Source of the DNA: Mycoplasmopsis verecunda
GTDB taxonomy: Bacteria > Bacillota_I > Bacilli_A > Mycoplasmatales > Metamycoplasmataceae
Direction of reading: 5' to 3'
NCBI RefSeq assembly: GCF_033546915.1
Contig: NZ_CP137850.1
Location: forward strand, 806,001 to 870,000
DNA: 64,000 bases
A program made the translations under genes and the position numbers. Position 1 is the first letter of the stretch. Each line of letters opens with the position of its first letter. The notes beneath the pieces are model-generated. The model saw nothing but the letters and a program-made list of their open reading frames with translations, did no database searches and was not told where the DNA came from. Positions 1-10,865 of the stretch are shown here, one piece after another.

Positions 1-10
1 ATATTAAATC

Positions 11-682
11 TTATTCAAAAAAGTTTTTTCTAGCTTGAGCTTTAATTTCACTTGAAGTATAAAAAGGTATTCTAGTTGTATAATGAGCTCTAGCAGCTAC
101 AATCATTTTTGTTGGCCATCTAAATATTTCACTATTTCATAATAGTATAGAATCATTATAAATTTCTCTGGCAGCTGTAATTTCTCTTTGTAGATAACTA
201 TTTTGCTTCATTGCTTCAGCTAAAGCATTATGAGCTTTTAATTCTGGATATTGTTCAACTTGCAAATTAATATCTCTAAACATACGATCAATATTTTGAT
301 TAATTTGGGTTCTTTCTGCTTCGTTATGTGCTTTTGCTCCAGCACGTAATTTAGCTACTTCAGTCATAACTTCTTTGTCTAAACAAATTGCTTTATTAAC
401 AATACTTACTGCATTTTGTAAAATTATAACTCTTTGTTCAATGTAATTATCTACTTGTGAAGCATTGTGTTGTATTTGTTGTTGTATTCTTCTAAATTCA
501 TTTCCAGCACTAATTTTCATAAATAAGAAAATTAAACCAGGAATTATTAATGGGAATCATAAGAATATTTCAAATATTAGTGAACCAAATCCAACTTTTA
601 CAGGTAATTGTTTATTAATTACATTTATATCATTGCCTTTTTCATTAACTACAACATTTAATTCATCTAGTTCATTTGCCAT
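11..682 (-). CDS. lemA: LemA family protein
   Basis: A 223-residue protein read through one TGA. Residues about 25-50 form a single hydrophobic segment near the N terminus, followed by a helical, charged domain. The features that identify LemA are an NEF-RRIQQQIQ helix start, a QYPELKAHN motif late in the domain and REIYNDSILLWN near the end, which match the family pattern YPELKAN...ARQFYND. LemA proteins sit in the membrane with a cytoplasmic or exposed helical domain, and their role is not well defined. The start ATG at 682 has AAGGAAA just upstream and lies 8 nt after the stop of the preceding gene, so the two are probably cotranscribed. Confidence is good for the family; function is unknown. 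Confidence 0.85.
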
Positions 683-690
683 ATATTTCC

Positions 691-2703
691 TTATTTACTA
701 TTTGTGTTTTGTAAAAATTCATCGATTGGAGATATATTATCTACAGTTAAGGTTAAATTTGATATTTTTTTAACTTCTTGGTATTCAATTCAATTAACAG
801 GTACATCATATCTATTATTATCTCCAGCTTTTACCGAAATATATTCTGTATGTTCTATTTGTTTATAACCATAAGTTGTTACTGTAAAATGTACTTTATC
901 TCCGTTTTGTGATTTTTTAGTAACATCAAAAATTAACCCATAATCACTAGCCTCTGGGTGTTTTAAGCCATCCCGTAAACTAATATTTCGATTAAGTAAT
1001 GATTCAATTTCCTCAGCTGCAAGGTTATTTTGTCAATCATTATTAAATTTATAATTGATTTCTTGTTCCATATACATTGGTATAGCTATAAATGGAGCTA
1101 ATGTTTTGAATAATTCATCAAACCCTGAAACATAAGTATGAATAAATGAATTTTTTAAATTAGTATATGTAACACCCGTGTTTCAATATGGAGATAATTT
1201 TTGATGCAAGTTTCTCTCATATGTTAATAACGCAAATAAATTTTGTTCTTTTAATATATGTAACTTACCTAATTTTGCTAAATCGAAATTATGATCATTA
1301 GAAATTTCTCTTGATGTTAATAATTTTTCATATTGCTTTTGAGCTAGAGGAGTAAATAGCATTCTAAATTCTTTTTCATTATTTCTTTTTTTGCAGTTAA
1401 ATAATGATTCGAATGTTAAATTACCCATTATTGGTTGATAATTTATATTATCATTTGCTAATTTTCTAATCATTTTACTTTGTTTTGCAATCAATTTATC
1501 TAGTTGTTTTTTATTTAAATTACCAACATAATCTGGAGAACATTTAAATTCTAACTGAGGCATTAAATCATTGTAGTAAATAAGTTCGCTAGTATCATAA
1601 TAGTAGGGTTTAGGTGCTCTATATGATGCTGTTAATGTTTCAGTATGCATATATTTTTCCTTAACTTGTCTTCCATTTACATATTTGAATCTTACTTTTT
1701 CATATTCAACTGTTGTTGAACCAACATATGTTTCATTCACATATCTTCTATGATTTCGTATGATAGAAACAAATGGAGCATTATTTAGGAATCCTGATTG
1801 AACACGTTTAATAGACATTCTTTCATTTTCATTATTTAAAAGATAATCTTTCTGATCCCTAATATCAGCAATTTCCATGAGTTCTTGACTGGTTTTGAAG
1901 TTTAGTTTTATAAATGGAAAAATTTTATCAACTAAAATTTCTTTAATACCTTCAAGACAACAAATTTTATAAAGTGGATCTAAATTTTCTTTAACTTCAT
2001 CCCCTATGCTTTTTAGCTCACTATTAGCCATTTCTAAGTGTTGATTAATATTTTTATTAATTATTAAAAAGTAAATGAAAAGAGCTATATCAACAAAAAT
2101 CATTAAAGATCAAAATGTTAATCAAACTATTGAGGCTATATAAAGTCCGTAATATTGGTTAGAATTTGGGACTATACTTAAAAATATAAAAGTTAATGTT
2201 GTACCCAGTGCTAATACAAGGTTAGAAATTTCATTAGCAAGAATACCCTTTACATTACTCATACTATATTTCTGATACGAAGCTTTTAATGCTCTTATTA
2301 TTGGAACAACTATTATTCCTACAAATAAAACTAATGCAAGTATAACATTAAGAGCTAGGAATAAATACAAAACAGTACCCGTACTAGTATTACTACTATC
2401 AAGAGCTACTTGAGCTCTATATGTAGTAGTAAAATATACATAATATATTGATATAAGTGTAAATATAATGCTGAAGACTATTTGTATAACAAATGATTGT
2501 CTCGCGTTTCTGCTGATTCTTAATTTAAATTCAATACTTTTTTTCTTTTTATCTGCTGTATTGAACTTTGTTTCCAGTTCTTCAGCTTGTGTTAAATCTA
2601 TTTTTGACTTTTCAGTCAACATATTGAAGAAGTTAGCAACTTCTTCTTTCATTTTTGGTTTATAAACCGATTGGTAATTATCTAAAATGTTTTCTGTTTC
2701 CAT
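691..2703 (-). CDS. Large membrane protein, unknown function (possibly DUF3137-like)
   Basis: A 670-residue protein, continuous only when TGA codons (for example near 2122, 2110 and 1183) are read as Trp. Hydrophobic segments lie at about residues 71-92, 111-136, 161-178 and 186-215. Before them is a charged coiled-coil stretch (about 15-60). After them is a soluble domain of about 450 residues with no motif I can name with certainty. LemA genes are often followed or preceded by membrane proteins of the DUF3137 type, and the size and topology would fit, but this is context inference rather than recognition. An AAAGGAT ribosome site precedes the start. The gene is 15 nt after the GmrSD-like gene and 8 nt before lemA, suggesting one operon. 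Confidence 0.7.
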
Positions 2704-2718
2704 ATAAAATCCTTTGTT

Positions 2719-4599
2719 TTAAGGTTCCTGTTTATAATCATCAATAATTAATTTAATTATTTGTTCACCACGTTTATTAATTAAATCTTCATTTCATTGA
2801 TATTGATGATTTCCATTATCAGAGATTAAATTTGATTCATTATTTTGTTGCTTAATAAAATTAATAAGATTTTTAGTAATTAAGAAATCTTTATACATTG
2901 TATCTATAGTATTTAATTTCTCATTAATACTCTTATTTGAAATCTTTGAGTTATTCTTTTTGGTTATTAGTGTTAAATTACCTATTTTATGCATAAGCTC
3001 TTTATGCTTTTCTGCACTAAATATTTCAAATCAATCACCTTCCATTTTTTGTGGCAAAATGTGTTCAATTGTTATTTTATCTTGTGTTTCGGTTAGTGAT
3101 TGTTCATCACATAAAATCTTTTCACATCTATGTAATATATAATTATTAAATCTTTGTGTGTATATATCTTCTTTTAACTTATCTTCTAACATTTTTGCAT
3201 TAAAATCTCGAGTTCAAATATCGCTATCTAATACTTCTTGTACAGTATTAGATTTTTCTATTAGATTTAATATATCAGCAAGTTTAGTAAAGATTCTAGA
3301 ACGAGTCATACTTGTAATTCAATAATATGTATAATAATTTTCAAACTTAAGGATGAATTTTGTCTTTAAGCTAACATCTTTACTTAATTGATCACTAAAT
3401 TTATCATTAAACATCAGAACAGGAGATATTCATTGAGTATCTGGTATATATCTAGACATTATTTTAAGTGTGTTAATATATTTAATATCATTTTGATTTG
3501 AAATTGAAGTTATATCAATATCATTTTTATAAACATCAAATAATGTGGATAACTTATTTATAAATTCGACACCTGGCTTAATTAAAGGTTTTTTGTCACT
3601 TGTATTTTTTAATTTAAAAATATCTTCCTCAAATCATGCAAATAATGATTTTGAACCTGATTTTTTAATATAAATAGCTCTGATTAATTCAAGAAATATA
3701 TCAAAGTCTACTTTTTGTTTCTTGTCATTGATTCTAAATGAGTTCTCAATATTTTCTCATTCTTTAGCATAATCTTCTAAATAAGGGTTTTGTTCTTTTA
3801 ATGCGATATGTTGTAAATTAACAGTCTTTAATATATCTGAATTTGATAACTTAACACCACGATTATTAATAATATTAAATAAGTTATAAGCATCACTTAT
3901 TGTATCTGTTTCAATTTTTGCAAACACAATTTTTGATTTATAAAAATTGTTAATAAATTCACCTAATAGTGTTGGTTGATTAAAAATGCTGTCCTTACCA
4001 TTATTAGAGATATGAGAACTAATATAGTCCCTTATACAATTAATAGCATGTAATATCGATTTCTTCGTTTCATCATTCTTAATAGTTCTTTTAAATTCTT
4101 TACTATCTAATAATTCGTCTATTTTACCGTTATATGATGCTTTAATCAAATCTGATAACATTATCCCAATTCCACTTCTAGTTTCGAATGATATTTTTGG
4201 AATGTATCTTCTATTAAGACCAAAAAATGGGAATACTAGATGAGGAAATGTACCAGATATTTTTTCTAATAAATCTTTATTTTCTCTATATTTCTTTCAA
4301 ATTAGATCTAGCATACATAATCAAATTAAGTACAATGTTATTAATCTTTGCTGTCCGTCTAAGATATAATATTTATCACTAAAATCTCCAACTTTACACA
4401 AAATAATTGAGCCAAGAAAATATTGATTATCAGAATTTTCATTTTTGATTTCATTATCAAAGAAATCAATTAAATCATCCAATAATGTAGTAATTTGTTC
4501 TTCTTTTCATACATATGGTCGTTGATATGAAGGAATTACATAGCGTATATTTCTAAATATTTCTTCTAAATCACTTCTCTTAATTTTAAAATCGTTCAT
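2719..4599 (-). CDS. GmrSD-like DUF262/DUF1524 DNA-modification-dependent nuclease
   Basis: A 626-residue protein. The N-terminal DUF262 part shows IPSYQRPYVWKEEQ (about residues 22-35), FLGSIIL and the ParB/Srx-like nucleotide-binding motif ILDGQQRLITL (about 80). Further on is FNIINNRGVKLSNSDILK, a standard DUF262 signature. The C-terminal DUF1524 part has the HNH-like motif IEHILPQ followed by HKIGNLTLI (around 2980), giving the usual H...N pair. Proteins of this architecture (GmrSD and relatives) cut modified phage DNA using NTP hydrolysis; which modification this one senses cannot be read from the sequence. Both halves look complete, so the system is probably functional. It lies upstream of the membrane protein and lemA in one transcriptional direction, downstream of a strong terminator. 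Confidence 0.9.
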
Positions 4600-4633
4600 T
4601 TGTTATAATTCACCTTTCTATTATTATTTTTAC

Positions 4634-4679
4634 AAAAAAAAAAAAAACAGAAGCAAATGGAACAATTTTCCATTTACTT
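4634..4679 (-). terminator. Rho-independent terminator after the DHH pair
   Basis: On the minus strand a 13-bp stem (GAAGTAAATGGAA pairing with TTCCATTTGCTTC, one G-T pair) is followed by a run of 13 T. It separates the DHH genes from the GmrSD-like gene. Confidence 0.85.
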
Positions 4680-4718
4680 CCACAAATTTAGGTAATTATT
4701 TTGTAAAAATTTAAAATT

Positions 4719-5693
4719 TTATTTGTTTTCAGATTGATATCTTTTAACTTCAGCAATACAATCATCAATGACAGATTCGACTAAATCAAGTGAATCTATA
4801 ATAGCTCCCGAAGCTCTTTCGTGACCTCCGCCACCTCATTTAATTGCAACATTACGTACAATTGGTCCATTTGATCTAAATTCTACACGAACTCTGTGAT
4901 CTTCTTCTTCGGTAAATTGTACCCACATTGGATATCCATCAATGTTAGCAATTGCATTTACACGAACTGATTGTTGTGGTGTTTTGCCTAATGCTTTAGT
5001 TGATTCTAAATCATTTTGAATGTAAGCTACTCCATCACGGGTTTTTAATGTTGACATTAATCAAGCATTGTATTTTAAATCATCTAAAGTTACTTTAGCT
5101 AAGTTTTGTAATATATAATCAGCTCTTAGTCCTGATTCATATAATTTTGAAGCTAGTTTCAATGTTCTAGCTGATGTTTTATCAAATAAGAATCTTCCTG
5201 AATCGGTATTAATTCCTAAATATAAGAAATCTGCCGCTTTAGGTGTGATTTTTCATTCATTTGCAACAGCTAAATCAGTAATCATTTCATCAGCTGCTAT
5301 ATATGAAGAATTAATTCAACGAATGCAATTTTCCCCTAAATCATCTTCATTTGGATGGTGATCAATTCTGATTACTTGAGCAAATAAGTTTTTGTCTAAT
5401 ACTTCGCGACACTCAATTCTTTCTTTAAAGTTAGCATCAACTACTACTCCAAGTGATTTAGCTAGAATTTCATCGCTTGGAATTTCATCCATTTTGATAT
5501 CTAAAAATGGAAATGAGCCTTTAGCATCCCCAATTGCATAAACTTTTTTATTTGGGAAATTAGTTTCAAGTAATTCTTTTAAACCAAATTGTGACCCTAA
5601 ACAATCTCCATCAGGTCTAATGTGGTGAAAAATAACAATTGAATCATATTTATATAATTGGGCTGTGACTAATTCTTTATTCCCTATAAGCAT
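4719..5693 (-). CDS. DHH/DHHA1 phosphoesterase (NrnA-type), copy 2
   Basis: A 324-residue DHH subfamily-1 phosphoesterase. Metal-binding and catalytic motifs are all visible: FHHIRPDGDCLGSQ (residues about 22-35), the D of VVVDANFKERI, RIDHHP (about 109-114) and the C-terminal DHHA1 motif GGGGHERASG. Family members remove 5' nucleotides from nano-RNA and hydrolyse pAp or c-di-AMP breakdown products. In mycoplasmas the NrnA type is the main oligoribonuclease. Its ATG overlaps the stop of the neighbouring paralogue (TAATG), so translation is coupled. Exact substrate preference cannot be told from sequence. Confidence 0.92.
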
Positions 5694-6661
5694 TATTTAG
5701 CCTCTCATTCAACGATAGCATCATTTAAAGCTTTTAATACAGTTGGAACTTCTTCTCAAGATTGAATGGTAATTCCAGCGGCATTATCATGCCCCCCACC
5801 ACCAAATTGGTTAGCTACTTTATTAACAAGTGGACCATTTGATCTTAAACGACCACGTACTGTTCCATCTTCTAGTTGAATGAATAAAGCTCAACATGAG
5901 TTATCTTCAATATTGGCTAATTCATTTACATATTGAGCAGCTTCAAATGAATCCATTTGGTAATCTGCTAATGTTTTAGCATCAATTTCGTAGTATAAGA
6001 CTCTTCCATCTTTTTTAAAGTCTGAAAGGATTTTTCCAACAAATTTAATTGATTTGAAAGTACGTTTTGATAATTCTCTTAAAATTTCAGATGGGTGGAA
6101 ATGTCCTTGTTCCATTAAAAAGGCAACTAATTTATGAGTTCTCGCTGATGTATCTGGATATAAAAATCTTCCTGAATCAGTATTAATTCCTAAATAAATA
6201 TGCGAAGCAGCCTTGGCACTTACTGTCCAGTTAGCATCATAAGCAATTTGAGCTATCATTTCAGCTGCCGCTACATAGTGTTCATCGATTCAGTTGTAAT
6301 CATAATCAATGTCAGCTCCATTTGGGTGGTGATCAATTCTTAATTTTGCTGTTGTTCTGTTTTCATATAATAAATCTGAACATTCAATTCTATCTCCACT
6401 AGAAGCATCTACTACGATAGCTAGCGAATTGGTAAAATCAATATCTTCATATTTATCAAAATGATATCCCATGAAGTCAAATAAATGTAAGTTATTTCCA
6501 GGGGTAAAGACTTTTTTATCTGGATAATTTGTTCTAATTAATTCAGCTAATCCAGCCTGCGAACCTAAACAGTCTCCATCTGGTCTAATGTGGTGAAAAA
6601 TAACAATGTTGTCGTATTTTTCAATTGCTTCAATAGCAACTTTTGAATTTCCTATAATCAT
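5693..6661 (-). CDS. DHH/DHHA1 phosphoesterase (NrnA-type), copy 1
   Basis: A 322-residue paralogue of the gene that follows it. It has the same motif set: FHHIRPDGDCLGSQ, VVDASSGDRIE, RIDHHPNG and the DHHA1 motif FGGGGHDNAAG. The two proteins share length and motif spacing but differ clearly between motifs, so the duplication is old. The last base of its TAA stop is the first base of the next start codon, which implies fixed relative expression. Known roles of the family are nano-RNA degradation and pAp or cyclic-dinucleotide turnover. Having two complete copies suggests they divide these tasks, which is an inference. Confidence 0.92.
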
Positions 6662-6680
6662 ATATCTCTCTTTCTAATTA

Positions 6681-7838
6681 TTAATTATTGTTTTTGGATG
6701 TGATTGATAATATATACTCTTTAATTTTATCATTTATTTCGTCTGATAATTTAATATTGCTATCTTTTAGGACAATATTTGCTAGTGAAATATCATTTAA
6801 TTCGGATATTAAACCATCTATATTACTTAAATTATTTTGATCTAATTCATTAATAATTATTTGATATTTATTATCCAATTTCTTCATATCAGTTAGGATT
6901 TCATTAATTAAAGATGTATCTAAAACTGAAGAAAATTTTTCAGTTTGATAAAAGGTAGCTAATATTTTTAAATAGATATCTTTAAATGCATATGTTAGAT
7001 TATTTAAAGCAATTAAATCTAATTGAATATAATATTGCATATGCTTTTTAATAATTAAATCATTTCTAATGACATTATACTCAGAAACAACATTGCTATT
7101 TTGTTTACTTGTATCTAATGAACTAAATATAGCAATAATATTATTTAACTTAGTTAAAAATTCAGCAACTGAATCAATTTGTTCTCAAAGAGCTTTGTTA
7201 TTTAATAATCTAGCAGTTTGTGATATTAAACTAATTTGTTCATTAATAAATAAAGAATTATTTTCTTGAGCAAATTGATTTATTTTATTAAATATTTCAA
7301 CATAAGTTTGCTTTCTATTATTGATTAACCCTCTAATACCAGCAAAACTATTAATTCCTCATAAATTATTAATTGTTTTATACACTGAATCAATTGCATT
7401 TAAAGGAGCTATTGTTCCGTCTATATCTGCAGTATAAATTAATCTATATTGAGATAATACATCTAATGTAGTTGAATTATAAAAATCAGGATATGTTTCA
7501 ATTTGCTGTGCTAGATAAGTAGCTAATTGTTGTTTTGATTCAAGTTGAGCAACTAAATTAAAATAAGTATTCCCTGAATAATGTCCGCCTGCTTCATCTG
7601 ATAATAAATTACCAGTATTATAAAATTTAGAAGCATTTTGCATAGCAACTACTAAATATTTATATTTTTCTCCATTAGGAACTTTTAACTTATCTTCATA
7701 CATTTTAAGTTCTTTATTTCAACTAGCTAAAGCATCTAAATATTGATCTCTTGGAGTGCAAGCAAGTGACATCATAGGCAATGAAATCACACTTAAAGCA
7801 CCAGCTGAAAATAAAATTGTTTTTAGTTTTTTAAGCAT
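6681..7838 (-). CDS. Lipoprotein, unknown function
   Basis: A 385-residue predicted lipoprotein. A lysine-rich N terminus (MLKKLKT) is followed by a hydrophobic stretch and a lipobox-like SLAC at about residues 24-27, so the mature protein would be lipidated at Cys27 and exposed on the outer face of the membrane. The rest is mostly helical and asparagine-rich, with long low-complexity helices near the end, and no domain I recognise. A TATAAT box lies only 6 nt before the ATG, suggesting its own promoter and a very short or absent leader. It follows the terminator of the nucleoside importer operon. Confidence 0.8.
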
Positions 7839-7844
7839 AATAGA

Positions 7845-7850
7845 ATTATA
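7845..7850 (-). promoter_or_regulatory. -10 box TATAAT of the lipoprotein gene
   Basis: A perfect TATAAT lies 6 nt before the start codon at 7838. If used, transcription would start at or next to the ATG, giving a leaderless message; no Shine-Dalgarno sequence is seen. No convincing -35 box. Confidence 0.5.
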
Positions 7851-7860
7851 TTAGAAAATA

Positions 7861-7881
7861 AGAAAAATCGCCGAAGCGATT
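7861..7881 (-). terminator. Terminator of the nucleoside ABC importer operon
   Basis: Minus strand: AATCGC-TTCG-GCGATT followed by TTTCTTATTTT. The stable TTCG tetraloop hairpin starts inside the stop codon of the last permease gene. Confidence 0.9.
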
Positions 7882-8839
7882 ATCTTTTTGATTTGTCATA
7901 AGGCACACCAGCTGCAGCAGGTCCTGCTGAATTTTTGGCTGTAAGCATCATGATAATAAGAGTAACAATATATGGTAAAGATCTTAAGTATCCTAATAAT
8001 GCTTGGTCAGATGTTAAGCCTGTTCCATTGAATGATATTGATAATAAAATTGAGAAGAATAATGAAATAATAACAGATAGTGTAACTCTTCATCTTGCTG
8101 TAATCATAATAGCAAGAGCTAAGAATCCGAATCCATTAGTATCATATGTATTTGAGAATACTGCCGGTTGTGCTTGAGCAAAGAAAGCACCCGCAATACC
8201 AGCTATCATACCTGCTGTAATAACAGCTTGTCATTTAACTTTATTAACATTAATACCAGCAACGTCAGCTGCTTGTGGGTTTTCACCAATCGATCTAAAT
8301 CTTAATCCTCAACGTGTTTTTCTGATTACAAATCAAGAACTTATTATTATTGTAACAGTCATCACAGTTCTAAATGAAAGAATATTTTGATATTTTAATA
8401 AAGAACCTGATAATGCTAATTCTGTACGATTGTAAAATTGGAATGTTGAAGAGTTTTGTAATGTAACTAAAACGAATACCAATAGTGTTGCTATTCCTGT
8501 TGAAAGAATGTTAATAGCAAAACCTGAAATTGTTTGATCTGATTTCAATTTAATTGTTGCATATCCAAATAGTAATGAGAATACGCCAGAACATAAGACA
8601 GCAATAATTGTTAAAGGTATTTGGAATCAAATTGATCCACCATGACCACCTAGAATGATAACTGTAAGAATGTAACTAAATAACATATACATAGTTGCAC
8701 CAAATACCATAAATCCTGCGATAGCAATGTTAACTATACCTGCTCTTTCAGAAAAGATACCTGAAATAGATCCTAAAACTAGAATAGAGAAATAGAAGAT
8801 AGCAAATGTAATAATTGGTTCTAATTGTGAAACTATCAT
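7880..8839 (-). CDS. Nucleoside ABC importer, second permease (NupQ/YufQ type)
   Basis: A 319-residue inner-membrane permease with about 8-9 hydrophobic segments. The motif AGIVNIAIAGFMVFGA (about residues 32-47) and RWGLRFRSIGENPQAADVAG (about 190-210) are the standard signatures of the BMP-linked nucleoside permease family, which pairs with a second permease, a double ATPase and a BMP lipoprotein. It would form half of the translocation channel. The start codon overlaps the stop of the first permease (TAATG). The stop codon is part of the operon terminator stem. Length is normal for the family. Confidence 0.9.
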
Positions 8840-10863
8840 TATATATTTTCTCCTTTCTCATCTAGTATTGGAGTATATCTAACAACTAAATCTTTATAAG
8901 GTTTTTTGAAGTATTTAATTTCAAAGTTTTCGAATATTTCATTTTTAACTGATTTATAAATAAGTTTTGTATTTCTTCTTTGAGCTTTATGTTTATTAAC
9001 TAAGTCTTGGTATGTTCCTAAACCTAAATCAATTCTTTTTCTCTGAAGTTCAAATTTTAATTTAGAAATTTCATCATACATATTCATTAATTGTTTAGTA
9101 TCTGCTTTTGCATTTTCTAAAATTAATTTAGATACAGTCGTATCGTATTTCTTTTGATAATATGAGAATTCTTTTAAACGAGGTTTTTGAGATCTCTTTA
9201 TCAATCTCAATTCTTGTCTGTATGATAGTACATTGTACTTATTGTATAAATCAATGTATTGTTTATTAAATTCATCTGATAAGTTATTTGTTTCTTGTAA
9301 ATGCTTAATGTATAAAGCATAATAAGTATCATCATTTTTCTTATCTTTTATATTAGCTGAATCATTAGCTAATTGAGCTTTTAGATTTTTCAAGTTTTCT
9401 TTATATTTATTTTTTAGATTAGCTATTTCAACAGCATTTTGTTTCTTAGCTAATTTATAATCAATAAATCATTGCTTTTTAAATTTACTTAAAGCAAGTT
9501 TATATTGATTTGAAAGCAATGATTTTTCATCATTAGAGTGATTTTCAAGTCATTCACTTCTAAATCTATTTTCTTCTTTATCTCATGTTTTATGAGTTCT
9601 ATTTTTAAATGTTAATTTATGGTGATTTTTAAAATTAATTCAATATTCTTTATGACAGAATAATACAGCATATTTTCTTGTTGCATCAATAATTCTAAAT
9701 TTGTAGAAAATAATTGAAAGTGCAGTCATGAAGATAATAACACCAGTTACAATTGGGAAATATTTACTGTCTAATTGAGGAGTTCCATCTCTTCCGACCG
9801 AGAATAAATCTTGTGATGAGTATAAAATACCATATAAAGCTGCTGATGGTATAACACCAATAGGACTATTTAAAGCAATAAGAGCAACAGCAATAGATTC
9901 GAATCCGATTGCAACAGGTACAGTTTGCAAGCTCGGAGCCTTAAGTCAGAAAACAATGTAGAAGAATCCAGCTATTCCAGCTAGTGCTCCTGAAAGGAAC
10001 ATAATTAAAATAGTAGTAACTTTTTCATTAATACCAACATATTTTGAATTTGTTTTATTAAGACCTATCATTTTAATTTTATATCCTAGTGTAGTTCTAG
10101 AATAAACAAATCACATTCCGATTGCAACTATAAAAAATAGTGCAATTCCGAAATATATAAATTTTCATTTAAAAGCTTCAGGTATTATTATTTCAATTAA
10201 TTGACCATTAATAATTGAACCATTTTCTTGAAGTACTTTTAAGTGTTCTTGAGAGAATGTACCTCTAGTAGTATCAAATAATGTTGCGTAAATAAATACA
10301 ATAATTCAGTTTAGGAAGATTGTTGAAATAACTTCATGAACATTAAAGAATGCTTTTAAAATACCGGATAAAGCAGCAACTAATGCACCACCTAGAATAA
10401 ATACGAAAAACATTCCTATAAAATATGATTCTGAAATAGATTTTAAATCTTGTCCAGAAATAACTAAGATTGCAAAGAATAATATTGCAGGCATAGTCAT
10501 TTGTCCGGAAATACCAATATTGAAAAGTCCGGATTTAAAGCCAATAGCTACTGCTAAACCAGCAAATCCAAAAAATATAAATAATATTGCTGTACTGTCT
10601 TGTTTATTTGAATCAAAACTGAACTTAAAAACATTTTTTATAAAATCAAAGGCTCCTACACCGTGTCCTTGTGCAGCTCCTAAAATCATATAAATAATAG
10701 AAGCAAATATAAGCCCGAAAACAACTGCTCATATTGAAGAATATAATTTTCTTCTTGTTGTTCTTTTGTCATCAGCCATTAAATATTTTTTGACAGAGTC
10801 AAATGATTGAACTGTTTTTTTAACAAATGCAGATTCTTTTTTTGTTTTTGAGTCTTCAGACAT
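8839..10863 (-). CDS. Nucleoside ABC importer, first permease with long C-terminal extension
   Basis: A 674-residue protein, far longer than the usual 350-residue permease of this family. Residues about 1-45 are a charged cytosolic leader. About 45-390 form the membrane domain with GLFNIGISGQMTMPAILFF and VAIGFESIAVALIALNSP, both typical of the NupP/YufP permease. From about 409 to the end there is a lysine-, glutamate- and asparagine-rich region with predicted long helices and no membrane segment, presumably cytosolic. The frame is uninterrupted apart from TGA-Trp codons. Translation starts at an AAAGGAGGTGA site that overlaps the end of the ATPase gene; only 2 nt separate the two genes. The extension is the odd part. 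Confidence 0.88.
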
Positions 10864-10865
10864 TA

